Assembly: GCA_037577475.1 (NCBI GenBank)
Contig: CM075183.1
Span: forward strand, 14,776,971 to 14,840,970
DNA from: Chaunax sp. Z400
Taxonomy: Eukaryota; Chordata; Actinopteri; Lophiiformes; Chaunacidae
DNA: 64,000 nt
Direction of reading: 5' to 3'
Shown: positions 13,291 through 25,998 of the stretch, one piece after another
Layout of the letters: each line of letters opens with the position of its first letter
Position numbering within the stretch: the first letter of the stretch is position 1
Notes under the pieces: generated by a model
What the model saw: only the letters and a program-made list of their open reading frames with translations
Databases searched by the model: none
Told to the model about the DNA's origin: nothing
Made by a program: the position numbers and the translations under genes

Positions 13291-15119
13291 AGATACGACC
13301 GGTATTCATTTCAAAATTCTGATCTTCAAGCTGTTCACTTCTTTTTAAAAACCCTTTAAAAGTATTTTCCCCTCAAGTATGTGTTCTTATCTTAAGAGGA
13401 CATACAACATTGTCACCCGGTAGCATTTCTGTCTCCACAACTTATGTTCCAGTGGCACCAGAGGCAGATAGCCATCAATCCTGTCTGAGAGTCAACCGTG
13501 ACAGTTTCTTGTCATTTGCATTGACCCGATGGCACCAGGGTAGAGGAAAGCCTGTGCGGCGGAAACATATTTCTGTTCTTCATTTGCATGACTTTTTCAG
13601 TGACTAGAGGACATCGTTACAGCTGTTTAAAGCTTGGAATCCACTCAGTAAAAAAAAAAAAACATGTCACCCAACAGAACTATCTGGTATCTGCGATCTT
13701 GAGGAAAAGGAACAATGGCAGCACAAACCCAACATGAACCCATCAGGTTATACTCACCTGTTCAGGGTCATTTCAACATGTTTTAAAGCAATGATGAGGT
13801 CTGCCTTTAGCTTGTTGCGGTTTCGTTTACAGGCTATAGTGGTTGTCTTCATGACTCAGGCAGAGGAGCTGGAGAGCGGATGTAAGGAGCAGCACAAGTC
13901 CTGGCACAACAACGTTATGTTTTTGCCACAGCACAGCTTAATTTATCGCAGCTGTCATATAAAAAGTCAGTTGTTAAATGACGCCTTAGCAAATGAGACA
14001 TTTTTTGAACGTCTTGACTGGGATTCCTTTGAAACTCGCACTGCATATTGAAGCCGTTTCTCCTCAATGATGATTCTAACTTACAGCACAAACAAGCTGC
14101 AAAAAAAGAGTAGCTAAAATACAACAAATGAGCTCTGAATTTGAGGAGAGCAGCAATTATTTTTTATTCTTAAGAAATCTTAAAATAAGTTGATTCAGTC
14201 TTGAAATAAGTAAGTAAATAACTTAAAAACCGAGATAATTATAATATAATGTCATGTTTCCAGATCTGAGATTTCAAATCTTTTCTATAAATTTTAAATG
14301 TTGGGCTTCCTTTAAGTGTAGGAACTTGACTGTTATCTTTTCTTTTTTACTATCTATGGCTCTGTCTAAGAATGTAACCTTGGAAGAATGTCCTCTCACC
14401 GGTATTGTTTGGCATCATCACCGAAGCGCTACTCAACAGATATAATAGAGAAGCGCAAAAGATGCAAGTATATCTTTAATGATTTTAAGCAATAAAATGT
14501 TTATTAACACCACAGAGACTAAATTTATGACTATATCAGGCTTTTGCTGCAGTCAAATGACAATTCTAGGTCAAGGTGAGCGAAAAACCAGATCAAAAAT
14601 GGCAGAAAACATTCTAGATTAACAGGTTTGAATATGACTATTTTTCAGATTTTCCAGGTCTGACAGCTCGAGGTGACGCCTCACCCTCCCACCACACTGT
14701 AAAACTCACAACAACTGTTGCGTGGGGGTTAAACCCATGCTTCGGTCTGAATAACAGGGCTCTAAAAATGTCATTCTCGGGATAATAAAGGGAGCTTAAC
14801 ATGAATCAAAAGTCAGACATTCAAGCTGAAGCCTGAGCAAGCATCGCTGTCAGAAAAAAGGTTATTTATGGCGCTTCATTTCATTTGACACTCGTTCCAA
14901 TATAATGGCACAAGGCAGGCTTGCTGAACGGAGATGGAAAATGTGCTCAAACAGCAGCGAGGGCTGCAGGCGAAAATGGGTTTTCATCACTGGCTCATTT
15001 TTCCATCCTGCCTTAAAATCAATAGGAGGCTTTTTGAAACGAGCAAAGCAGAGAGACGACCGTCCATACAGACTGTTTACAAATGTGGAACAAGCACATT
15101 GTAGTTCCAGACCTTTTGT

Positions 15120-15245
15120 AGGTTAAAGTACTGCTTTTGGCACTAATACGAAGTCTGTTGGCTGATCCTCCACTGGATCACATTGATATATTCCAACAGC
15201 TATTGGATGGATTTCCACAAAATCTAAATGCTGGTTCAACGGCCC
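15120..15245 (-). repeat. Fragment of a gctaacatgct-type dispersed repeat
   Basis: On the minus strand it reads ttttgtggaaatccatccaa, then tagctgttggaatatatc. This resembles the 'aatccatccaatagttgttgagatatttc' module of a dispersed repeat frequent in perciform genomes. It is probably the same family as the copies at 17.0 and 60.8 kb. Confidence 0.45.
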
Positions 15246-17033
15246 TGCAGCTACATTGTGTTCCTCTACAAGGTCAGACATGTGCACCTCACACAGGCAA
15301 ACACAGGTGATTCCACCCTCTGCTCTGCAAACATTTCCCAGCGGCTGTGTCACCGCATTACTTTGCACACAGCTCATAAAGCGATGATTACACGTTCGGC
15401 CCTATCAGGCCTCGGCCGCGGTGATGTAATTCGAAGCCCGTAACTGAAATGCAAACATACCAAGAGGAACATGCAAAGGTGTGTTTAAGACAAGCCTCTT
15501 GGTGCAGCAGTTTCCTGTTGTCAGGCAGACAAAGATAGAGTGCAGCTTACTGCGCGAGGGACAGGTCCACTAGGAACTGTCTGTTAGCTGAGTCGACTGT
15601 TTGTATTGCTAACATGTAATAACTGCAGCTAGAGGTTCATGAACATGTTCTTTTGTCAGTGCAAACATGATCCTCAGCCTTTACACTCCACTTTGTGCAA
15701 ACACACCAAAGGTGAACAGGACATCCGATCTTGCATGATGTCATCGCCGCCTCGGTTAACTCCCACCTTTATTTTAAAAGGAACGTAAGGCTACGTGCGG
15801 GCTGAGCTGTAGCTATCCTTGTAGAGAGTATAACCCCACTGTAAATCATATCTTCCAGTTTCCTGTTGCTCTGGCATAATTTCAGGTTATGGTGAGGAAA
15901 GGAAGTATGTGTTTGTATGTTTACTCTGAAGAATACTTGTTGCCATCTAAATAAGGGAGGATGCTGCACTTATATATGTTTTATTGCTTGACGTAAAGTC
16001 AGAGTAAACAAGTTCAAACTCCATAAAAGCAGGGGTGGAGAAAATTTGTCATGCAAAGGGTTTTTTGTCTTCTACCCGCAATAATCCCTCAATCCTAGTT
16101 AGAGTTGTGAGATTTGTTTATCAGTCTTAGGTAATATGTCCCTTAAAGTTTGGACTCAGTGTGATTATTAATCATTATGTCAATTAGGTTTAATCATACG
16201 CATCTAATAAAAACAAGAAGCTTGCCTAATAAGCTGGTTCTTGTCTTCCCACCATTTATGATTTAATGATAATGATCTATCTAAGATGGAATCATCCTTG
16301 TGATGAATTCTTATCTGACGTGTTTGCTTCCAGATTCTCATGTCGATGACAATCATTATCTAATGTTCCTGCTGTTACATAACCGTGCTCAGAGAAAGGA
16401 GTGTTAAAGAGCCGCTAATGACAGCCGACTCTAACAATGCAGGGGATTGTAAGCATCCGTGATGCGCCAACCTCCTTACAGCTAAGCAAAGAGTCGCTGT
16501 GCAGAAAGGTCAAGTGATTGCCTTTCCGAGTATCTGCTTCTTAAAAGGAGGGGCCTCAGTGGAAAAAAATAAGTGTTAGTTTGCATGTGCATGAGTGCAT
16601 CATGGTGAGGCAGGCCAGGAAAGATGACCTTTTAAGACCCCGTGTTCTCCAAAACGCTCTCCTTGTAAAGGAGAGGTTCGATTTGTGCAAGACAACGCAA
16701 CTCTTTTCCATGACATTGAAGAGTCTGCAGGGCAGATCAGATATTTGTGAAATGAATGATGTTCAAACAAGCGTGTCTGCTCACGGTTTGCATGTGTTCC
16801 TTGTGTCAGTTTGATATGTCAGGGCAGGCTCTGGATTGCAAAATGGTTTTTAACACTTCGAAAATTTGAAAAGCAAAAACATAGCCTACTGGCTCTTACT
16901 CACGCCGTCAAGTGACAACTTGCCTCTTTGAGCTGCCAATTTTGAACAAGGTGAGGAGTCTATAGCAATGCCGGAGGCTCTGTCAGAATGTACTTAAAGG
17001 CAGAGCTGAATGCTATGAAGGGCTAAAAGGTCA

Positions 17034-17210
17034 GTGTGACAATGCAAACATGTTGATGTTTAGCAAGGCTAATCTTTACCATGTTTGTTGCTTTAGTTTA
17101 GTTGGTGTGTTAGTATAATAACACCTACGAGGTGTTGGCTTATTAGCACTACACACAAAGAACAGCTAAAGCTAATGGGGAAGTTGGACTAAATCAAAAT
17201 TAAATTACCC
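17034..17210 (+). repeat. gctaacatgct-type dispersed repeat copy
   Basis: Contains in order aatgcaaacatgttgatgtt, tagcaaggctaatctttacc, atgtttgttgctttagttta, ttagcactacacacaaagaa and cagctaaagctaatggg. This is the order expected of a common teleost dispersed repeat rich in gctaa/ttagc words. A second, more complete copy lies at 60836-61071 in the same orientation. Confidence 0.65.
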
Positions 17211-18190
17211 TGGATAATTGCACAATATGAAAAGTCCCTGTATAAGTTAAGTAATTGCAGTGATTGCATCACGCTTGTGCAGCACAAACCTGCAAATACT
17301 CAGGGAGAAGAAGAAACATTTCTTTCGAACATTCCGTAAGTCATCAACCATGACCGAAGTGAACAAAACTGGTTGATTGATTTGTCGGAAAAAATGTGAT
17401 GCCAATCAGTCAATACAAGCGTAACTTTGCTTCTCTGCTTCATTTGTGATGTGATGCATTTGAACCTTTGACATCTCATTAGTTTTATGTACTAAGTGAC
17501 ACGTAAATGGATATCAACCCACTTTAAGCATCTCTATGACACTTGGCATGTTTGGCACCGGTTCATGGCCAAATTTCTCAGACGTTAACCCACATGAAAA
17601 GTTCCTGCAGTTCAAAGAAACTCCCTTTCAAGCCTGAACAAAATCCACTTTGACAGATACAAATGATCGCCACTTTTTGCCCTCTGATAATCAAAAAATT
17701 GAGCCGAACCCTTTTTAGCAGCTAAACCGCCAAGATCGTGTCCCATTAGGAGTGTTTGCTGAATCATCATGGCCCAATTCCGAATGATAGGTTTCTGTTG
17801 TCTTAACCTCTTGATAGCCTGCGTGGAGCTATAGCATGAGTCATGATGATACTGAGGTCTGAACTGTTTGAACAGGCGGCGTCTGAAGCAGAGAGGTCAA
17901 ACACATTAGTTATGGGGTTAACATTCTGTGTGCAACAGGACATAAAAAGCCTCTTTGTAATAAGTCTTGTTCATGAGTTAAAAAAAGAAACTTCTTCATG
18001 GGAAAACCCAGAGAAAATGTACATGAAGGATGGAACTGGAACATAACTTTAAAGTGCTTTAAAGTGATTTACCTTTGGTGCCATTGCTGCAGAAATGGTA
18101 CACCATAAGCGTGACGCAGTGTAAACGTGATCTCACATCAAAAAGACTTGTGCGGACAAGCCTTAGGTAAACCAACCCGTGTCTCCTGAA

Positions 18191-18228
18191 CCCAGGGGGG
18201 TGCTGGGTGACATGTAAACCCCCCTGGG
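18191..18228. repeat. Perfect 10-bp inverted repeat, GC-rich
   Basis: cccagggggg at 18191-18200 and its exact reverse complement cccccctggg at 18219-18228 flank an 18-base loop. It would form a GC-rich hairpin in DNA or RNA. There is no gene nearby for which it would be an obvious control element. Confidence 0.8.
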
Positions 18229-19390
18229 GCCATTAAAACAACAGGTGCTTGAGGAGAGCTCAGCTGTCCAGGGACTAGCTAGCTTGCGGTTTCACTTGCA
18301 GCAGCTGCAGGTGTGTTGGGTCTCGACCCCAGGGTGAAGGAGTCACCCAACAGTTAAGCACATGTACGTTTACAGGAGTGCAGCAATGCACTTCTGCAAC
18401 AGCCCGCTAAATCTTATCAGACCTTGTTCGAAAAACGACTTGCATGATTTCTGTGATTAATTGGGAGCCTGTGTGTTTGCTGTAAATCGACTTAAGAAAT
18501 GGACTTTATGCGTAGTACTTCACAAAAACCATGTGTCAGGCTGTGAAGCAGCTGTGCTTGTCAGTGTGCAGACAGATGGGGTGCCTAAATGGAGAGCTCT
18601 GCCTCTCTATCCTGGCTTTATTAAGTCTCAAGTGACAACTGAGAGTCTATCTAAGCAGGAACATACGGGCTGTTTCACATGGCTATATTATCCCTCATCT
18701 ATAAATCTCTGTTCATGGACATTTCATTTCATCTTGTTGGAGCTTGATTTAGATGCATTTCCCTTTCATTTAAATGTGACCTCTGGTGAGAGTAAATTGC
18801 TTTTATCTCCTGGATAAGAAATGTATTTAGGTGATGTATGGCAGATGTGAAGTATACTGGACAATACGCCAAGCGTTCGGTGGGGAGCAGTTAGATTGAA
18901 TAGCAGCTGGTGCACTTGGAGTGTTGCCATGCTTTTCCCCATCACACGACTGACATTATTCATTTAAATGTCTTATTTTTATATTCACATTTATTGTCAC
19001 TCTGCTGAGGTTTAACAAGCTAGTTGTCTTGGGTTTAATCAAGAGCTTTAACTCATGGTTTTATCAATTATTGTAATACTGGTTGGTGCACTGCATACTG
19101 GTTTGTGAGGAAACTTGTTCATATGTACAACGCTGTGCACCAAACTTTTGAATCAAGAGCCACAACTCGTGCAAAAACTATTTTTTCAGCAGTAATTTTC
19201 AAACTCGTTCTGCAACAATAGACAATAAACCTCGTCATGCAATTTTATTCTTCCATCTTCAACAGTTTTTGAGAAAACATGTTCACATGAGCAACATGAC
19301 ATGCCAAGCGCTAAGTGGAACCCACTCCCGTATACCTAACCTACTTCCTGACGGGGGATAATAGATTAAAAGACAATGCAAAAGTGCAAC

Positions 19391-19776
19391 ACAATAACTG
19401 AATCCAAAGGTCACTTTTATTTAATTCAGTGTAAATTCAAGTACTGTCACGTCAACAGTACTGGAGCCACATATTTAAAGGTGGTAAGACTGAAAATTTC
19501 TGAAACTCAACCACACAACACATGACTAATGACTTTGTTTTGGGGTAAATAAAACAGTCAGAATGAGCTCAGGTCAATTATTTAATCATTTGACACCTTA
19601 CACACTTAAGGTGGGGGGAAAAAAACAAACACTCTTCTATTCCAACCCAGATAGCGGGTTGTTTATATTTCTGTGCACCTTCATGGAGTGAACCTTTAAT
19701 ACTTAAGAAAATCCAAATACTGTGACATAATACCTCACATATCAGGTTTAGCAGCACACTGTTTCAGTGAGTCTCC

Positions 19777-19813
<37 letters not shown>

Positions 19814-20689
19814 TCACTTTCTCGTCTAGTTTTACGGACTAATATATCAAGGATTTCACATCTTTACCTTCAGGGAAGTGTTAATAAACGGTGTATTTAC
19901 AAAAATCACAATTCTAGCCTTCAGCGTGTAAAAATGATCTCTTGGCCACGTTTCCTAAGCCAACAGTGACTTCATGATAAGTTGATTAACAGCAGCTCCA
20001 ACAGTATAATGACTTGCAAACAGCAGCGCAGTGTAAAATACAAATAATGTTATTATCAGATAATACCCCCATTAGCTAAATCCTGCTAATCTGTTTTTTT
20101 TTGCCTCCAGGGTGTTTTCATGCTCTGATTTTAAAAGGGAGGCCACCTTGACTGTAAAAACGGAATAGGCCTCTATTACAGTGAAATATTCCGACGGTGG
20201 TTTGGGTTGCCATCTTTTGTAAAACGCTTCTGAAAATAGCAATCTAACAGTTCATTCATTTCAATACAGGAAACAGTCGAATACTTGAGAAACAACGTTC
20301 AGAGAATACTTCATACCAGCGCCATGGAATGTGTGTAAGTGGAGCTATTGTTTTTAATACTATTTATAACCTCTTTGAGATTCACAAAACATTTAATTAA
20401 AACTGTATGGCAAATTATATATCATAAATCTACTTCTTTTACCATTTTGGGAGCAATTTGGGAACATTTCCAGTAAAAAGCTCCTTTAACATGACATAAA
20501 CAGGAAGCAGAGTGAATCACAGTGTTCAAAACAGCAACAAGCTTCTTCGTGATTATCAGTGCATGGCTGTTCATAACTTCAGCGTGTGTCATGTTGCTAC
20601 TTGAAACTTCCAGTCTACAATTGTGGGATAACTGTGGGTGAAATAAAAAGTGTGGGTAAAAATAGCACGTGTGTTTGCATATGTGTTGT
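19391..20689 (-). other. mpdz: Probable mpdz 3' UTR with poly(A) signal
   Basis: Directly follows the mpdz stop codon (20690-20692). Reading down the minus strand, the first clear AATAAA is at 19416-19421 (written tttatt on +), which places cleavage near 19395. The stretch contains a (CT)n(CA)n microsatellite. The extent is inferred from the hexamer; an alternative AATAAA lies near 18990. Confidence 0.4.
19774..19816. repeat. (CT)n(CA)n compound microsatellite
   Basis: About 10 CT units run directly into about 9 CA units, inside the presumed mpdz 3' UTR. Confidence 0.95.
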
Positions 20690-20836
20690 CTATGATAGCA
20701 CAGTGAGCGTCACAGTTCCTTTGGTCCTTTTTAGGATGCCAACGGCTTCTTCGTGCGTGACGCCCTCCAGAGTCTGCCCGTTTACGGCCATGATCTGGTC
20801 TCCTCTCTTCAGACGGCCGTCCTCTGCTGCTGCCCC
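20690..20836 (-). CDS. mpdz: mpdz terminal coding exon: PDZ13 second half
   Basis: Acceptor gctcag. Encodes residues 2057-2104 (GAAAEDGRLKRGDQI to VTLTVLS), then TAG. It holds the PDZ13 alpha-2 helix segment THEEAVGILK. Confidence 0.93.
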   Translation of the reverse strand, partial: GAAAEDGRLKRGDQIMAVNGQTLEGVTHEEAVGILKRTKGTVTLTVLS

Positions 20837-23800
20837 CTGAGCAGACGTACACAAACAAGTTTTGATTAATAGCACACACTTGTCAGTTCTGCAGATATAA
20901 AATGGTTTTGTGACTCACCTTTCCAAAAACCGTTTTAACATAGATCGGCAAGTCTCCATGGGGGCTGCCGTACCCTCCGACTATACTGAAACCGAGTCCG
21001 TCTGGTCCTCTTCCAAGAGTGATGGTCTTATACTGAGGTGGGCTAACAGAGGACAGAGACAGTTAGGGACCGTATGGAAATTAACAGAGTAGGGGAGGAG
21101 GTAAACCATATGCTGGTATTCTTGAAAAGGCAACCCCCTCCCCATCATTGTTAAAAATTATCAATAATCCTCTCCTTGACACTGAAAATGACTGGAGCAA
21201 CCTCTCCCCTAATATTTGAATAGCACAATTAGTATGACTCATACTCATAAAAACTTAATAATGATGTAAAATGGTGAACAATTTAAAACTTAATAGAGTT
21301 GTGGAACAACAATTTCCACAAGCCTCTTTTACAAAGCCTGTTCAAGGCGGACTGGTGCACCTTTATTGAGCGTCACTGCTCTGTTTTAATGTTACACGAC
21401 GACACTGTGCTTTACGTCACTCCTCTTTCGCTCGGTTTGTTCGGTGTCATAAACAAAGGCGGTGTAGGAGTATTTCATTGCTCCGCTATTGTGCGATCTG
21501 TGTGTGAAAAGCGCTAAAAGAGAGAGGTGAAATAAAATATAAATCAGTGAGAAGAGATTCTTTTCAGTCAAAAACAAAACATAGTCTTCCTACTCCTATG
21601 ACCTCCGGTAATAAATCTTGTACGGTCCCTTAGACAGACTGATGTTGTAGGTGGAATATGAATCAAAATGAACACAGCGGAATGTTCTTTCTGTGTGACA
21701 CACGGTTCATACCCGAGGTCATCCTGGAAGATGCAGCTGGTTGTAAGACCTCCGGCTGCCTGCTCCTGAGAGGGACCCGTCACGGTGGTGTCACCACCCG
21801 CCACCACCTACAGGTGCATGACAACACTTTTATGGAGTGCCAGACTTGCAACACAAAGACTGATAACATGATGCTGGTGGTAGTGGAACACTTGGTACAT
21901 AGATAAATGCAGTACATGTCTGACTGCAGATTATCTAACTGTGTCTGAGGGTTTTATCTAATAGGAACACAAAGACTGAGAGAACAAGTGTATCTATGTG
22001 TGTGTGTGTGTGTGTGTCCTTCTTTCAACCTGCAGCTGTATTGTGCCCGTGGCGTTCTTGAGCAGAGTGACGGCCTGGGAGTGGCTCATGCCTTCAGCGG
22101 AAGTCCCACAGATGCTGACAATGCGGTCCCCGATCTGTAAAGGCGAAGAGTCGATGAGAGAAAAAAATCTTCAGCAGTGAAAAGTTTGGAAATAGGTAAA
22201 GTAATAATAGTGGCAACAATACAATTATAACAAAAATGAATAATATAATAATAATAATAATAATCTGAAATGTATTCTATTCGCTCACAATCAGTATGAA
22301 TATGTTTCATCGCATCAGCACCACTTTTAAAAGCCTGCAGATGTGCTTTTATGTGATTTCTATCATTTCAATGTTACCAGACAGAGTCTGGAGGGACTGC
22401 ATGATGAACAGGATGTGAGAGACTGGCTAATGCTATTATAACACCATGCAAAAGCTAAACTATCCTTTTGTCCGACTGAGTAATTTCATTATGCAGAATT
22501 CTCATCTCTCCTTCTGAGTTAAAGGATAAAGCAGCATGAATATACAATTCAACATCCTCCCGATTCGTTTCAATAAGCCCTTCTGTAGGCTTAATGATCT
22601 GAATGCATGAGTGGGAGATTTATTATCCATATTAGCAATGGCTATTGTCCTCCTCCAGTCTGCGTCACACAGAGCTACAATTGTTGTTTGGCTGCAAAGG
22701 TCGCTGCTAACAGCTGTAGGCTTTTGACCTCTGGGAGGATTTCAGATTCACACACTGGGTAAAGACGAGAGACTCACATTAAAATCCCACACAAGAATTG
22801 CTGCTGCGCAATTTCAAGAAGCCAAACAAAGGTTACTGCGAAGGAGGCGTGAATCCCGTACCTTGAGCTTCTGGGTCTGAGCAGCCACGCCGATGGGATT
22901 CATCATGGCGATAAAGATCGGTATGTCGCCCAGAGGACTCCCCACGCCTCCTGCTATACTGATACCCAGAGAATCATTGGGTCCTTTGGTGAACTCAACT
23001 GTCCTGATGTCCTGATGCTCTGGAGCTGCGAGGAAGCGAGCGTTGTTGTTACCATGTTCTCCACAATTTGCGATTCTCCTATCGCTTAGTTCCAGAATAC
23101 TTACGATCTGGACTCCTGCTTGGTTCGTCAGGTTCATCGGGAAGGTTTCCAGAGTCTGAACACGACTGAGAGGCCACCTTGGCGCAGCCTGACTCACTCA
23201 TCTGTATCGAAAACATTCAGTGTTACTTTTGATTTCTTGTTTTCAAGGATTAGATGATAATTCCGAGTCAAAAATCACATTTCCGGTCAGTTACCTGACT
23301 GCTTTGAGACAGCCTTCTTTCAGAGTGGAAGGGCCCTGCCTTAAACCTCCCTACTTCCATTTTTATAGGTCCCACACAGCACTGCAACACAAGACACATT
23401 ATTTTTAATGTAGTCTTCCATTATAGTTTGAAACGGACATACCATGAACTAATTATGCTTCATTATGAGGGCTAGACGTACCTTGAGCAGTGCAGCCGTG
23501 GTCTCCTGAGTGGCCGACCTGACATCCTCATCATTGACTGACAGGATCTGGTCTCCCTGCATCAGTCGGCCGTCGGTCTCCACCAAACCCCCTTTCACAA
23601 TATCGGACACAAATACCCCGGTGTCATTCCTAGTGGGAATAAATTGGGGGAAAAAAGACGGAATGGTGGGATTAGTGTTTGCATCTTCATGTCAGCAAAG
23701 AATCATTCTGTATATTTCTCTACCAGTTGACCTTAATTGTATCATGCCGCTCACTTCTGTTGTCATGCATGTCATTGATGACTATAGATACTGTAGTTTC

Positions 23801-25953
23801 TTCTGCATAAATGCGGCTTGTGTTCCTTGGAAAATGGTGGACAATTTAATAGCAAAGAGTGTGTTTACCTCCCAACTATGACCTCAATAGATCTGTTTTC
23901 CTGCATATGCTCACTTGTCAATATCTTGAAGCCAGGCACAAAAAACGAGAAGCTATCTCATAAAATGCAGAATAGTCTAGTTTGACTCTTTTCCTCATAT
24001 TAGTGTATTAATGACTGTTTTGATAATCATCCTTCACCAAGCAGAAGTAAAGGGGAAATCAAGCCTTTATAAAAAGAAAGCATGTCATGTTTGACCGAAG
24101 TCTACACCTGGTCAACCCAGATAAGGACAACCTTTCTCAAACCAGTTGGCGTTGTCATCGGAAAATAGAGCCATTGATTAAGTCATTGATTGTCACCAGT
24201 CAGAGGTCAACTAAGTTAACTGCAGAGAAAATGATGAAAAATCCTGCATCCTTTTTTCCATCTCTGCTGTGGCCTTCTCTACATCTGAGTTGCCAATCTC
24301 CACGTGGATAAAACCAACACAAGCCAAATTGGTGAAGCGAGGCAACTTGATCCAGCTCAATCTCCTGTTCCAGAGACACTTGGCTGTCAAGCGTCTCACC
24401 ACTAACTGCTGGCTTGCACTTTCCGTTTTAGCTGAGGGTTTTTGGTTTGTATCTGTTGCAGCCTTTTCCACCCAAGTGACTATTTTATTTGTTTTTCCAA
24501 CTCGTGTATCAAAACCACTGCAACAGAAGCAAAGATTTAAAACTACATAACAGGTCTGCTTACTGCCATTCAAGTCAACCCATGACTCCAACTTGGGCCG
24601 TTTTATCTGGTAGTTGTTTTTTTTAAAAAAGCAAGCACATAATGAGCAGTGCACAGGCATGTATAGTCGGAATAAGTTATTTCTGAGAGTGATGACAGAG
24701 CTGAGATCAATCATCACACTCCACAGACACCTGAAAGCACCAGACGGACAGCATGTGGACCAGCACACCTTTCAAACTGCGCCCTCAGCCATAAACGTTA
24801 CTGCAAGAACAGGCTAAACATTGACAGCCTTTCTGTACGCAGAAACACAAATCTGCACTGGTGGACGATTAACATGTTAGCAATCCAGCCAGGGATATGA
24901 ACAATTATTTACGCATGAAATATGGTTTCAAAAGCATAAAACACACCATTTGTCAACACTGGTGTGTATTATGGATACATAAGATCTCTATTTCTCTAAC
25001 GCTCTACACTACAAACAATTTAAATATACAGATCTTCTAATAACAATTACCTCTTTTCCCGTGATCTGCATTAAAAAAAGAAAATTCATGCAGTTACTGT
25101 CAAACTATATTATATTAAAATTGCCGGTATTTCAGCACTTATGAGCCTCTCTCACCTCCTCCCTACGATGCTCAGGCCCAGACCCTGGCCAGGCTTCTTG
25201 TGGAGCACTACAGTGAACAAGTCCCACAGGTCCTCCTCCTTGTACTGGGCCTCATCCCTGTAGACCACAAGCCGGACTCTCTGCGGGGTCTGACGCAGCA
25301 CATTGATGGCTTCATCGTGACTGGCTTCACGCAGGTCGATGCCGTTCACCTGTGATGAAGGACAGGGGAGGTTAGGGTGCGTTTGCTCCGGCGATATGAG
25401 GTTGCCTCATTGCAGCGAACACTGGCCTGCTCTACAAGAGAGAAACGGCCAATTTTAACACTCCTATGTCTGCAAATCTTTTGTTTATGACAACAACAAA
25501 AAAAGCAGAACTGTATTAATAAAAACTAGAAATATCTACATTTAACAGCTATAGTTTATTTAAGGTTCGGCTGAATTCAATAAATACAAAACTGACTATA
25601 AAACATGCTGGTTTTATACTTAAACAGAACTTCTCAAGAACCACTGAGGTCACATTTTCTCTATAAACCCAAACTGCTGAGATATCTGAAAATCACATGG
25701 TGATGTTAGAGCACTGAGAATGCACTAAAGGAAAGTAGCCTTCCCACAAGCGTCTGTGAGAAACGTCCGTGGTCATTTTATGGATTGATGTCTAACCTCT
25801 TTAAGCCACAATAAAGAGGGAGAAAAACCCCATTCTCTCTCACCATAGACGTGCAAATGATTTTTTCCCCAGCTTAGAGCGTTGCTGCAGATTGAAACAC
25901 TGCAGCTTGGCTCAGAGACTGAGAAGGATACTAGAGGGCAATTAAGTCATAAG

Positions 25954-25998
<45 letters not shown>

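Larger units (their letters stand above)
5766..19390. other. Gene-free stretch between lurap1l and mpdz
   Basis: About 13.6 kb between two convergent genes. Short open frames occur on both strands, but none resembles a known protein, shows splice-consistent extension or has coding composition. Dispersed repeats are listed separately. The remainder (for example 5.5-6.1, 8.7-9.4, 13.4-14.1 and 16.3-16.8 kb) is mixed-composition unique sequence that could include regulatory elements; this cannot be shown from one sequence. Confidence 0.6.

Noticed and set aside
18461..18817. 118-codon + strand open frame between the genes
   Set aside because: No family resemblance, and the composition equals that of the surroundings.
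23026..23104. Apparent continuous frame across a 79-base interval between two mpdz linker exons
   Set aside because: The continuous frame is not the one used by the PDZ12 exon's neighbour. Clear gtaagt and cgcag signals, with phase agreement, show that it is a short intron.
24211..24768. 185-codon minus-strand open frame in an mpdz intron
   Set aside because: No recognisable domain, unusual composition, no acceptor or donor in phase with mpdz. It is likely a chance frame.
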